From Nonomuraea jabiensis (GTDB lineage: Bacteria; Actinomycetota; Actinomycetes; Streptosporangiales; Streptosporangiaceae), in contig NZ_JACHMB010000001.1 in assembly GCF_014204795.1 (NCBI RefSeq), forward strand, positions 5,022,001 to 5,086,000: a DNA stretch of 64,000 nucleotides, given 5' to 3'. A model generated the notes under the pieces. That model did no database searches, was not told the DNA's origin, and saw only the letters and a program-made list of their open reading frames with translations. The position numbers and the translations under genes were made by a program. Below, in pieces: positions 41,961 through 49,507 of this stretch. How positions within the stretch are numbered: the first letter of the stretch is position 1; every line of letters begins with the position of its first letter.

Positions 41961-43102
41961 GCACGACGCTGATCGACGGGATCGGCTCGCTGTACACCGG
42001 CGACCCCGAGCGCGAGGAGATCCCCGATGCGGCGCTGGTCGTGGCCGACGGCCTGGTCGCCTGGGCCGGGCCCGCCGCCCAGGCCCCCGACGCCGACGAG
42101 CGGGTGGACGTCGAGGGCCGCGCCGTCATCCCCGGCTTCGTGGACAGCCACGCTCACCTGATCTTCGCCGGTGACCGGACGGCTGAGTTCCAGGCCCGCA
42201 TGTCCGGCGAGCCGTACACCGGAGGCGGCATCCGGACCACGGTCGCCGCCACCCGGCAGGCCGGGGACGCCGAGCTGGCCGCCCACGCGCGTGCCCTGGT
42301 GGGCGAGATGCTCGCCCAGGGCACCACGACCGTCGAGATCAAGAGCGGTTACGGCCTGACCGTCGAGGACGAGCGGCGCTCGCTGGAGATCGCCGCCGGA
42401 CTGACTGCTGAGACCACGTTCCTGGGGGCGCACGTCGTGCCCGCCGGCATGGACGCCGACTCCTACGTGCGGCTGGTCGCCGGGGAGATGCTCGACGCGT
42501 GCGCCCCGTACGCCAGGTGGGTCGACGTGTTCTGCGAGCGGGGGGCCTTCGACGGCGACCAGACGCGCGAGATCCTGGGCGCCGGGCTCAAGGCGGGGCT
42601 GGGGGTGCGGGTGCACGCCAACCAGCTCGGGGAGGGGCCGGGCGTGCGCATCGCCTGCGAGCTGGGCGCCGCCTCGGCCGACCACTGCACCCATCTGACG
42701 CCGGCCGACGTGGACGCGCTGGCCTCGTCGGACACGGTGGCGACGCTGCTGCCGGGGGCGGAGTTCTCGACGCGGTCGCCGTACCCGGACGCCCGGAGGC
42801 TGATCGACGCGGGGGCGACCGTGGCGCTGGCGACCGACTGCAACCCGGGGTCGTCGTTCACGTCGTCGATGGCGTTCTGCGTGGCGCTGGCCGTGCGTGA
42901 GATGCGGATGACGCCGCTGGAGGCCATCAGGGCGGCGACGTACGGCGGGGCGCGCGCGCTGCGCCGTACGGACGTAGGCTGGCTGCGGCCCGGAGCCCGC
43001 GCCGACCTCGTCGTGCTCGATGCCCCCTCCTACGTACACCTTGCTTACCGGCCCGGCGTCCCCCTCGTTCACCAGGTGTTTCGCGGCGGTCTCCTCCTTT
43101 AG
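41957..43102 (+). CDS. hutI: Imidazolonepropionase
   Basis: This 381-residue amidohydrolase opens the imidazolone ring to give formimidoylglutamate. It has GFVDSHAHLIFAGDR (His-x-His), EIKSGYGLTVEDE, HANQLGEG and the Asp in ALATDCNPGSSFTSSM. It sits downstream of hutF, and the product of hutI feeds hutF, a compact order. Its stop lies in a short TCCTCC/GGAGGA stem (43092-43107). Confidence 0.95.
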   Translation: MSTTLIDGIGSLYTGDPEREEIPDAALVVADGLVAWAGPAAQAPDADERVDVEGRAVIPGFVDSHAHLIFAGDRTAEFQARMSGEPYTGGGIRTTVAATRQAGDAELAAHARALVGEMLAQGTTTVEIKSGYGLTVEDERRSLEIAAGLTAETTFLGAHVVPAGMDADSYVRLVAGEMLDACAPYARWVDVFCERGAFDGDQTREILGAGLKAGLGVRVHANQLGEGPGVRIACELGAASADHCTHLTPADVDALASSDTVATLLPGAEFSTRSPYPDARRLIDAGATVALATDCNPGSSFTSSMAFCVALAVREMRMTPLEAIRAATYGGARALRRTDVGWLRPGARADLVVLDAPSYVHLAYRPGVPLVHQVFRGGLLL

Positions 43103-43141
43103 GAGGACATCCAGAACCATCCCTGCGACGTACTGGTTTTG

Positions 43142-43180
43142 GGAATCTTTGCATTTGGCCGGACGTTGGCCGGGTATAGA
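43142..43180 (+). promoter_or_regulatory. SigR-type promoter (and possible sigma-70 -10) upstream of sigma-factor gene
   Basis: GGAAT (43142-43146), an 18-base spacer, then GTT (43165-43167) exactly match the actinobacterial thiol-stress SigR consensus. A TATAGA at 43175-43180 could be the -10 of a second, housekeeping promoter. In Streptomyces, hrdD is a SigR target, which fits the gene that follows. Confidence 0.65.
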
Positions 43181-43208
43181 ACGCAGCTGCGGAACGAGGT
43201 GCCTGGGG

Positions 43209-44150
43209 ATGGCAAGGCCTACGGGGAGTCGCACGCAGGAGCAGCACGTCGCCGAGCGCGATCTGCTGGGGACATACCTGGCTGAGATCGGCCGGGTCCC
43301 GCTGCTCACGGCGGAGGAAGAGGTGGAGCTCGCCAAGCGGATCGAGGCGGGTCTCTTCGCCGAGCAGCTGCTCGACAGCGGGGGCTCGGAGCCGCGGATC
43401 GGGGACGCGGCCGACGAGGAGCTGGAGCGCCTGGCCGTCTCCGGCCAGCGGGCGAAGGACGAGTTCATCCAGGCCAACCTGCGCCTGGTGGTGGCGGTGG
43501 CCAGGAAATACTCGGGGCGGGGGATGCCGCTGATCGACCTGGTGCAGGAAGGGAACCTGGGGCTGGTCAGGGCGGTGGAGAAGTTCGACTACCGGCGGGG
43601 GTACAAGTTCTCCACGTACGCGACGTGGTGGATCCGGCAGTCGGTGGGGCGCGCCATCCACGAGCAGGCCCGCCCGGTGCGCCTGCCCACGCACGCGGGG
43701 GAGCAGATGACGCGGCTCATGCGGGTGCGCCGCGACATGCTGGCGGAGTTCGACGCCGAGCCCACGGACGACGATCTCGCCGAGATCCTCGACCTGCCGA
43801 TCGAGCGCGTACGCGAGCTGCGGCGCTGGGCCTCCGACCCGGTCTCGCTCCAGCTCGGAGTGGGCGACGAGGACGAGACGGAACTCGGCGACATGATCGC
43901 CGACGAGACGTGGGCCGATCCCGAGCAGCAGGCCATCGACATCCTGGAGCGCGAGCGGCTGGACCAGTGGCTGACGGGGCTCGAGGGCGACACCAGCGAG
44001 ATGCTGCGGTGGCGGTACGGGCTGGTGGACGGGCGCGAGCACACGCTCACCGAGGTCGGGGAGCGCTACGGCATCGGCCGCGACCGCGCCCGCCGCATCG
44101 AACGCGACGCCCTGGCCCGCCTCCGCAAAATGGCCACCGCGGCCGCCTGA
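43209..44150 (+). CDS. Group-2 sigma-70 factor (HrdD-like)
   Basis: This 313-residue sigma factor starts at ATG 43209. Region 1.2 has LLGTYLAEIGRVPLLTAEEE, and region 2 has DEFIQANLRLVVAVARKYSG, LIDLVQEGNLGLVRAVEKFD and FSTYATWWIRQSVGRAIHEQ. Region 3 follows (PVRLPTHAGEQMTRLMRVRR), and region 4 ends LTEVGERYGIGRDRARRIER. It lacks the long N-terminal extension of the principal factor HrdB, so it is a non-essential principal-like factor. It follows hutI but has its own promoter. Confidence 0.92.
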   Translation: MARPTGSRTQEQHVAERDLLGTYLAEIGRVPLLTAEEEVELAKRIEAGLFAEQLLDSGGSEPRIGDAADEELERLAVSGQRAKDEFIQANLRLVVAVARKYSGRGMPLIDLVQEGNLGLVRAVEKFDYRRGYKFSTYATWWIRQSVGRAIHEQARPVRLPTHAGEQMTRLMRVRRDMLAEFDAEPTDDDLAEILDLPIERVRELRRWASDPVSLQLGVGDEDETELGDMIADETWADPEQQAIDILERERLDQWLTGLEGDTSEMLRWRYGLVDGREHTLTEVGERYGIGRDRARRIERDALARLRKMATAAA

Positions 44151-44170
44151 CCGCGCCCACTTACGTCCGA

Positions 44171-44189
44171 CCCTAGGCACTGCCTGGGG
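44171..44189 (+). terminator. Hairpin after sigma-factor gene
   Basis: CCCTAGGCA and TGCCTGGGG pair with one G-T wobble around a single base (in effect 7 bp with a small loop), 20 bases after the stop. A short TTC follows; no long U-tract. Confidence 0.4.
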
Positions 44190-44222
44190 TTCGGGCGTTG
44201 TCGGGGTTGGGCGCTGTGATGG

Positions 44223-44262
44223 GCGCGGGTCTCCGCCGCACCACGTCCCGCCGACGCGGCGC
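44223..44262 (+). repeat. REP-like 40-bp element, copy C
   Basis: Its middle (CTCCGCCGCACCACGTCCCG) and its end CGGCGC match copy A at 35625, although the 5' arm is GCGCGG. It lies in the 196-bp intergenic region between the sigma factor and TetR genes, which contains no gene. Confidence 0.55.
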
Positions 44263-44346
44263 TGCGGGGTGACGGGCGCGAGTGGTGTGGCGGGTCGTAG
44301 GACGCTCGGGTGTCGCGGCGGTGCGGGGGCGCGGCGGTGCGGCGTC

Positions 44347-44913
44347 CTAGGGTTGGAGGAGGCGGCGGAGGAATTCTTCGACGGCGGCCATCGCGGTGGT
44401 GGGGTCGCCGCCGCGGGCCACCATCAGGGCGCTCTCGTTGACGGCCGCCAGCAGCATGTGCGCGTGCAGGTCCAGGAACGCGGCCGGCACCGCCCCCGTC
44501 GCCCCCAGCGCCGCCTTCAGCATCCCGAACGAGTAGCGCTCCTCCATGGCCCGCCACCGCTCCCAACCCATGACGGCGGGCGCGTCGATGAGGACGATGC
44601 GCTGGATGACCGGGTCCCCGGCGAGTGAGATCCAGGCCAGCACGCCGGCGCGGAGGGCGGCCGCCGGGTCGGTGATGCCGCGGACGGCCTGCCGGATCTT
44701 GCCGCCGATGGCCGACTCCGTGGCCTCCAGCACCGCCTCGAAGAGGGCGTCCTTGCCGGCGTAGTGGTGGTACAGCGCCCCCCGGCTCAGCCCCGACTCC
44801 TGCAGCACCACCTCGATGGAGGTGTCGTCGTAGCCCCGGTCGGCGAACAGCCGCGTGGCGATCGACAGGACCCTGTCGCGGGTGGCCGCGCCGCGTTCCG
44901 CCTTGAGGTTCAT
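44347..44913 (-). CDS. TetR-family regulator
   Basis: This 188-residue regulator has an N-terminal helix-turn-helix (ATRLFADRGYDDTSIEVVLQ, then ESGLSRGALYHHYAGKDALF). The C-terminal ligand domain contains LAGDPVIQRIVLIDAPAVMG. The ATG at 44913 follows a leaderless-type TATGGT. It is divergent from an alpha/beta hydrolase gene with two palindromes between, so it probably represses both. Confidence 0.92.
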   Translation of the reverse strand: MNLKAERGAATRDRVLSIATRLFADRGYDDTSIEVVLQESGLSRGALYHHYAGKDALFEAVLEATESAIGGKIRQAVRGITDPAAALRAGVLAWISLAGDPVIQRIVLIDAPAVMGWERWRAMEERYSFGMLKAALGATGAVPAAFLDLHAHMLLAAVNESALMVARGGDPTTAMAAVEEFLRRLLQP

Positions 44914-44925
44914 GGATCCACCATA
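44911..44925 (-). promoter_or_regulatory. Leaderless promoter -10 (TATGGT-N6-ATG)
   Basis: Read on the minus strand, TATGGT is followed by six bases and the TetR ATG. Confidence 0.45.
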
Positions 44926-44930
44926 GACAA

Positions 44931-44981
44931 ACCGACTATCAGTCGGTAATTTCATGAACCAACAGCAGACCGACAGTCGGT
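44931..44981. promoter_or_regulatory. Two TetR operators (ACCGAC...GTCGGT)
   Basis: Site 1, ACCGACTATCAGTCGGT, is at 44931-44947. Site 2, ACCGACAGTCGGT, is at 44969-44981. Both extend into an ACAAACCGACT half-site, on opposite strands. They cover the whole divergent promoter region. Confidence 0.8.
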
Positions 44982-45006
44982 TTGTAATCCGCCCGAGGAG
45001 GGTCCC

Positions 45007-45810
45007 ATGGAGGGCATCAGCTACGTCGACGTGGGGGAAGGGCCGGTCAGCCTGTTCGTGCACGGTGTCGGCACCAGCTCGTACCTGTGGCGCAACGTCA
45101 TCGCCGCGTTCCGCGACGAGCGTCGCTGCGTGGCCATCGACCTGCCGCTGCACGGCGGCAGCGCCCCGCGCGACGACCTTTCGATCCCCGCGCTGGCCGA
45201 GGCCGTCGAGGAGCTGTGCGAGGGGCTCGGGCTCGCCGACGTGGATCTCGTCGCCAACGACACCGGCGGCGCCGTGGCCCAGGTCTTCGCCGTACGCCAC
45301 CGCGAGCGCCTGCGTACGCTCACCCTCACCAACTGCGACGTGCACACCAACACCCCGCCCGAGGCGTTCAAGCCCACGGTCGACCTGGCCGCCAGGGGCG
45401 AGCTGGCCGCGCTCACCGCGCTCGTCCTGGACCGGCCGGAGCTCCTGGCCCAGACCGCGTACGGCGAGGGCTACGAGCGGATCGACGACCCGGCGGCGCT
45501 GGTGGAGGCGTACCTGCGGCCGGTCTTCGCCAAGCCCGGCGGCGGCCGGGCCTTCGAGCGCCTGCTGACCTCCATCGACGCCAAGGACCTGATCGCCATC
45601 GAGCCGCAGCTCACCGTGCTGACCGTGCCGACGCTCCTGGTCTGGGGCACGGGAGATGTGTTCTTCGACGTGAGCTGGGCCCGGTGGCTGCGGGACACGA
45701 TCCCCGGCGTCAAGGAGATCGTCGAGATCGAGGGCGGGCGGCTGTTCTTCCCCGACGATCGGGCGGACGAGCTGGTGCCGCATCTGAGGCGGTTCTGGGC
45801 ACAGCCGTAG
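45007..45810 (+). CDS. Alpha/beta hydrolase with aspartate-type nucleophile motif (haloalkane-dehalogenase-like), catalytic His not evident
   Basis: This 267-residue protein has oxyanion region FVHGVGTSSYLW, and nucleophile elbow VANDTGGAVAQ with Asp in place of Ser (about residue 98). That is typical of haloalkane dehalogenases and epoxide hydrolases. The acid strand is VWGTGDVFFD. Where a Gly-His motif is expected, the sequence reads EIEGGRLFFPDDRADE, with no His. It may be an altered or inactive hydrolase. GAGGAGGGT precedes the ATG. It is the probable target of the divergent TetR. Confidence 0.82.
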   Translation: MEGISYVDVGEGPVSLFVHGVGTSSYLWRNVIAAFRDERRCVAIDLPLHGGSAPRDDLSIPALAEAVEELCEGLGLADVDLVANDTGGAVAQVFAVRHRERLRTLTLTNCDVHTNTPPEAFKPTVDLAARGELAALTALVLDRPELLAQTAYGEGYERIDDPAALVEAYLRPVFAKPGGGRAFERLLTSIDAKDLIAIEPQLTVLTVPTLLVWGTGDVFFDVSWARWLRDTIPGVKEIVEIEGGRLFFPDDRADELVPHLRRFWAQP

Positions 45811-45826
45811 GCTCGGGTCGCAGCCG

Positions 45827-45841
45827 TAAGATCGCCTCATG
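45827..45841 (+). promoter_or_regulatory. Leaderless promoter -10 (TAAGAT-N6-ATG)
   Basis: TAAGAT (45827-45832) lies exactly six bases before the MOSC-gene ATG at 45839. Confidence 0.5.
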
Positions 45842-46603
45842 TACCTGGAGGCGCTGCGTCGCTACCCCGTCAAGTCGATGCTGGGGGAGGAGCTGACCGA
45901 GAGCGAGGTGACCGAGCGCGGGCTGGCCGGGGACCGGGTCCGGGCGGTGCTCGACGTCGCGACCGGCAAGATCGCCAGCGCCAAGAACCCCCGCCTCTGG
46001 CGCGGCCTGCTCACGGTCGAGGGCGCCGGAGCCCCCGGTGACGAGGAACTGTCGAGGCTGCTCGGGCGGGAGGTGCGGCTGATCGACGTGCCTCCGGAGG
46101 GCGCCGAGTTCGAGCGCTCGGTGCCGGAACGGGTGCTGGCCGAGGGCATCGAGGCGGAGGTCCCCCACACCGCCGGCACGCTCGGCGGCGCCTCACCCGC
46201 CGGGACGTTCTTCGACTTCGCCCCCATCCACCTCGTCACGACCTCGGCGATCGCGCGGATCGGCGCGCTCGGCCCGCGCGGCACCGTCGAGGCCCTCCGC
46301 TACCGGCCCAACCTGGTGATCGGCACGGAGGCGGAGGGATTCGTGGAGAACCACTGGGTGGGGCGTGAGCTGCGCATCGGTGACGAGGTGGTGCTGGCGG
46401 TGATCGTGGCCAGCCCGCGCTGCGCGGTGCCGACGCTCGAACACGGGAGCCTCGGGCGCGATGCCGACGCGCTGCGCACGGTGGCCAGGCACAACCGGGT
46501 ACCGGTGTTCGACATGGGGCCGCAGCCCTGCGCGGGGGTGTACGCGCGAGTGGTGCGGCCCGGGAGGGTCAGGAAAGGCGACCGGGTACGCCTGGACGCG
46601 TAG
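45839..46603 (+). CDS. MOSC domain protein
   Basis: This 254-residue protein has an N-terminal MOSC_N part (YLEALRRYPVKSMLGEELTE) and a C-terminal MOSC sulfur-carrier domain. Probable active-site residues are in LVIGTEAEGFVENHWVGREL, followed by the cysteine in VASPRCAVPTLEHG and another in GPQPCAGVYARV. Such proteins transfer sulfur in Mo-cofactor or oxime-reduction systems. Its link to the molybdopterin oxidoreductase at the window start is only thematic. Confidence 0.88.
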   Translation: MYLEALRRYPVKSMLGEELTESEVTERGLAGDRVRAVLDVATGKIASAKNPRLWRGLLTVEGAGAPGDEELSRLLGREVRLIDVPPEGAEFERSVPERVLAEGIEAEVPHTAGTLGGASPAGTFFDFAPIHLVTTSAIARIGALGPRGTVEALRYRPNLVIGTEAEGFVENHWVGRELRIGDEVVLAVIVASPRCAVPTLEHGSLGRDADALRTVARHNRVPVFDMGPQPCAGVYARVVRPGRVRKGDRVRLDA

Positions 46604-46631
46604 CGCCGCCGACCCCGTGTGACCCCGTGAC

Positions 46632-47561
46632 CTACGACGCCAGCGGCGTGAGGTACTTGTCCAGGTCGTCCAGGATCTTGCCGGCCGCCGTGACTCCGAT
46701 GCCGGTCATCCAGATCTCGTCGTCCACGTTGTGCGCGTTGTTCGACTTGACCGCGCCGAGGTTCTTCCACAGCGGCCCGCCGGTGACCGTGGCCTGCGAC
46801 TTGGCCGCCGCCTCCCCGTACGCGGTGTAGAAGATCGCGTCGCCGTCCGCCTGGGCGATGTTCTCCTGGCTCAGCTTGCCGAAGCGCTTGTCGGCCTGGC
46901 CGGCCAGCTTCTGCACCTCCGGCCGCTGGATGCCCGCGTCACCCACCACGATGCCGCTGAAGGACTCGGGCCCGTACATGCGGATCTCGGTGGGCATGAA
47001 CCGCACGATGCTCACCTTCAGCTTCGAGAACTTCGCGCCCACCTCCTTGGCCCGCGTCTCGAAATCCGACAGCAGCTTCTGGGCCTGGTCCTTCTTGCCC
47101 AGCGCCTCGGCGTCGAGCAGGAAGTTGTCCTTCCAGGTGATGCCGACCTTCTCGGTGAACACGGTCGGCGCGATCTTGCTGAGCTTGTCGTAGAAGGCCG
47201 CCTGCCGGAACTTGCTGCCCAGGATGAGGTCCGGCTTGAGCGCCATGATGGCCTCGATGCTGGGGGCCTGGGTGGTGCCGACCGCCTTGGTGGCCGACAG
47301 GGCCGAGCCGAGGTAGGCGGGCCAGTTCTGGTTCTGGGACGCCTGCGCGGCGCCGACCGGGGCGAGGCCGAGCGAGACCATCGTGTCGAGCTTGTCCGTG
47401 TCGAGCACCACCACCCGCTTGGGGGTCATCGGCACCTTCGTCTCTCCCATCGCGTGCTTGACGGTCCGGGTCGGTCCTGCCTCCTGCGAGGACGTCGAGG
47501 TGCCGCAGGCGGCGAGGGCGAGGACGGGGAGCATGGCGGCGACGGCCAGGCGAAGACGCAT
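46632..47561 (-). CDS. Iron-siderophore ABC transporter substrate-binding lipoprotein
   Basis: This 309-residue lipoprotein has lipobox LALAAC (Cys18) and the TroA/FecB fold: KRVVVLDTDKLDTMVSLGLA, SIEAIMALKPDLILGSKF and KIAPTVFTEKVGITWKDN. I chose the ATG at 47561 because AAGGA lies six bases upstream, while the ATG at 47567 abuts it. An iron box lies in the promoter. No permease or ATPase gene is adjacent, so it must use a partner elsewhere. Confidence 0.9.
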   Translation of the reverse strand: MRLRLAVAAMLPVLALAACGTSTSSQEAGPTRTVKHAMGETKVPMTPKRVVVLDTDKLDTMVSLGLAPVGAAQASQNQNWPAYLGSALSATKAVGTTQAPSIEAIMALKPDLILGSKFRQAAFYDKLSKIAPTVFTEKVGITWKDNFLLDAEALGKKDQAQKLLSDFETRAKEVGAKFSKLKVSIVRFMPTEIRMYGPESFSGIVVGDAGIQRPEVQKLAGQADKRFGKLSQENIAQADGDAIFYTAYGEAAAKSQATVTGGPLWKNLGAVKSNNAHNVDDEIWMTGIGVTAAGKILDDLDKYLTPLAS

Positions 47562-47576
47562 CGGCATTCCTTGATC

Positions 47577-47595
47577 GAAGGTTAGGCAAACCTAA
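47577..47595 (-). promoter_or_regulatory. Iron box (DtxR/IdeR/DmdR-type)
   Basis: The sequence GAAGGTTAGGCAAACCTAA (plus strand) fits the 19-bp iron-box consensus, with AGGTTAGG-CAAA-CCTAA symmetry. It lies 16 bases before the start codon of the binding-protein gene. Iron-loaded repressor would shut off the gene. Confidence 0.82.
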
Positions 47596-47764
47596 GTATC
47601 TCATGGCTGATATTGCTGAGCCGAAATGGGAGGTGTGAGAACACCGAAACGCGGCCGAAACACCAGTGTGGCGAGATTCACGAATGTGAAACACGCCTGG
47701 TCGAGTCATGAAACCCCGGACGAACACGCTGTGGCCACACGTCACATGTAAGGAGGGTCGCGTC

Positions 47765-49075
47765 GTGAAGATCGATAGCGGCACCACAGCCTGGATGCTC
47801 GCGGCCACCGCGCTGGTGTTGCTGATGACTCCGGGTCTCGCTTTCTTCTACGGGGGCATGACCAGGGCCAAGAGTGTCCTGAACATGATGATGATGTCGT
47901 TCGGCGCCATCATCACGGTGACCATCGCCTGGGTGCTGTTCGGGCACTCGCTGGCGTTCACCGACAACCCCAGCTCGGCGATCAACAACGTGGTCGGCGG
48001 CTTCGACGCACTCGGCCTGCAGAGTCTGGTGGACACGGCCACCAAGGACGACGGCACCGGCATGCCGAGCCTGGTCTTCTCCGCCTTCCAGCTGACCTTC
48101 GCCATCATCACCGTCGCGCTGATCAGTGGCGCGATCGCGGACCGGGCGAAGTTCGGGGCGTGGATCCTCTTCTCCATCCTCTGGGCGACGATCGTCTACT
48201 TCCCGATCGCCCACTGGGTGTGGGGCACCGGCTGGCTCAACACGATGGGCATCGAGGACTTCGCGGGCGGCACGGTCGTCCACATCAACGCCGGCGCCGC
48301 GGGCCTGGCCCTGTGTCTCGTGCTCGGCAAGCGCGCCGGCTGGCGCAAGGAGCCGATGCGGCCGCACAACCTGCCGTTCGTCCTGCTCGGCGCGGGCCTG
48401 CTGTGGTTCGGCTGGTTCGGCTTCAACGCCGGCTCCGAGCTGGCCGTCGACGGCACGGCCGGCCTGGCGTTCATGAACACCCAGATCGCCACCGCGGTCG
48501 CCGCGGGCGCCTGGCTCGTCGTGGAGAAGCTGCGCGACGGGCACGCCACCAGCCTCGGCGTCGCCTCCGGCGCGGTCGCCGGTCTGGTCGCCATCACCCC
48601 CGCCTGTGGTTTCGTGGACCCGTGGGCCGCGATGCTCATCGGCCTGCTCGCCGGTGTCCTGTGCGCGTACGCCGTCGGCCTGAAGTACAAGCTCGGCTTC
48701 GACGACTCCCTCGACGTGGTCGGCGTGCACCTGGTGGGTGGCGTCATCGGCGCCGTCTCGCTCGGCTTCCTGGCCGCGTACCCCTTCCTCGACCAGCAGA
48801 GCAAGGGTCTGTTCTACGGCGGCGGCTTCGGCCAGCTGGGCCTGCAGGTGCTCGGCCCGGTCGCGGTCGGCGGCTACTCCTTCGTCATCACCTGGGTTCT
48901 CGGGAAGATCATCGACAAGACGATGGGCTTCCGGATCTCCACCGAGGACGAGCGCACCGGTATCGACGTCACCGCGCACGCCGAGACGGGGTACGACCTC
49001 GGCACGGTCTACGCCTCCGGCGTGACCTCCCCCAACGGGCCCACCGCCCCGGCAGCTAAGAAGGTGGACGCATGA
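47765..49075 (+). CDS. amtB: Ammonium transporter
   Basis: This 436-residue channel has about eleven membrane helices. Its motifs are GGMTRAKSVLNMMMMSFGAI, the D-T-like stretch GTVVHINAGAAGLAL with conserved His, and VVGVHLVGGVIGAVSLGFLA with the second His. AAGGAGG lies upstream of GTG 47765; a longer frame begins in the promoter. The cytoplasmic tail contains Thr/Ala-rich sequence. It overlaps glnK by four bases, the standard amtB-glnK pairing. Confidence 0.95.
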   Translation: MKIDSGTTAWMLAATALVLLMTPGLAFFYGGMTRAKSVLNMMMMSFGAIITVTIAWVLFGHSLAFTDNPSSAINNVVGGFDALGLQSLVDTATKDDGTGMPSLVFSAFQLTFAIITVALISGAIADRAKFGAWILFSILWATIVYFPIAHWVWGTGWLNTMGIEDFAGGTVVHINAGAAGLALCLVLGKRAGWRKEPMRPHNLPFVLLGAGLLWFGWFGFNAGSELAVDGTAGLAFMNTQIATAVAAGAWLVVEKLRDGHATSLGVASGAVAGLVAITPACGFVDPWAAMLIGLLAGVLCAYAVGLKYKLGFDDSLDVVGVHLVGGVIGAVSLGFLAAYPFLDQQSKGLFYGGGFGQLGLQVLGPVAVGGYSFVITWVLGKIIDKTMGFRISTEDERTGIDVTAHAETGYDLGTVYASGVTSPNGPTAPAAKKVDA

Positions 49076-49410
49076 GGCTCATCACGGCGATCATCAAGCC
49101 TTTCAAGCTCGATGACGTGAAGGCCGCACTCGAACAGTTCGGCATCAAGGGCATGACGGTCAGCGAGGCGAGCGGCTACGGCCGCCAGCGCGGCCACACC
49201 GAGGTCTACCGCGGCGCCGAGTACCAGGTCGACCTGGTGCCGAAGGTCCGCCTGGAGGTCCTCGCCGAAGAGGATGACACCGAGGACGTGATCGACGTCA
49301 TCGTCAAGGCGGCGCACACCGGCAAGATCGGCGACGGCAAGGTCTGGTCGGTCCCGGTGGACACCGTCGTCCGTGTTCGCACGGGAGAGCGGGGTCCTGA
49401 GGCCCTGTGA
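49072..49410 (+). CDS. glnK: Nitrogen regulatory protein P-II
   Basis: This 112-residue PII protein has T-loop GYGRQRGHTEVYRGAEYQVD with Tyr51, the residue modified in PII proteins. Its C-terminal signature is KIGDGKVWSVPVDTVVRVRT. It senses 2-oxoglutarate and ATP/ADP and blocks AmtB when nitrogen is ample. Position between amtB and glnD supports GlnK. In actinobacteria Tyr51 is usually adenylylated, not uridylylated. Confidence 0.96.
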   Translation: MRLITAIIKPFKLDDVKAALEQFGIKGMTVSEASGYGRQRGHTEVYRGAEYQVDLVPKVRLEVLAEEDDTEDVIDVIVKAAHTGKIGDGKVWSVPVDTVVRVRTGERGPEAL

Positions 49411-49448
49411 CCCGGCGGGGCTCGGCCGAAACGACGGATCCACGGCGA

Positions 49449-49472
49449 CGCCCGGACGACGGCGTCCGGGCG
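49449..49472 (+). other. 10-bp perfect hairpin between glnK and glnD
   Basis: CGCCCGGACG (49449-49458), loop ACGG, then CGTCCGGGCG (49463-49472). It lies in the 97-base spacer before the TTG of glnD, with no U-run. It probably lowers glnD relative to amtB-glnK. Confidence 0.6.
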
Positions 49473-49507
49473 GAGCCCAGCAAGCGGCTCGGCAAGGGGG
49501 CAGAGCA

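Noticed and set aside
40655..43102. Plus-strand frame of 815 codons spanning hutF and hutI in another register
   Set aside because: Although long, it lacks motifs until it joins the genuine hutI frame. hutF and hutI starts are fixed by overlaps and metal-ligand motifs.
43092..43107. Stem TCCTCC/GGAGGA at the hutI stop codon
   Set aside because: Six base pairs overlapping the stop with no T-tract. It is too weak to call a terminator, and it may only be a chance ribosome-site-like sequence.
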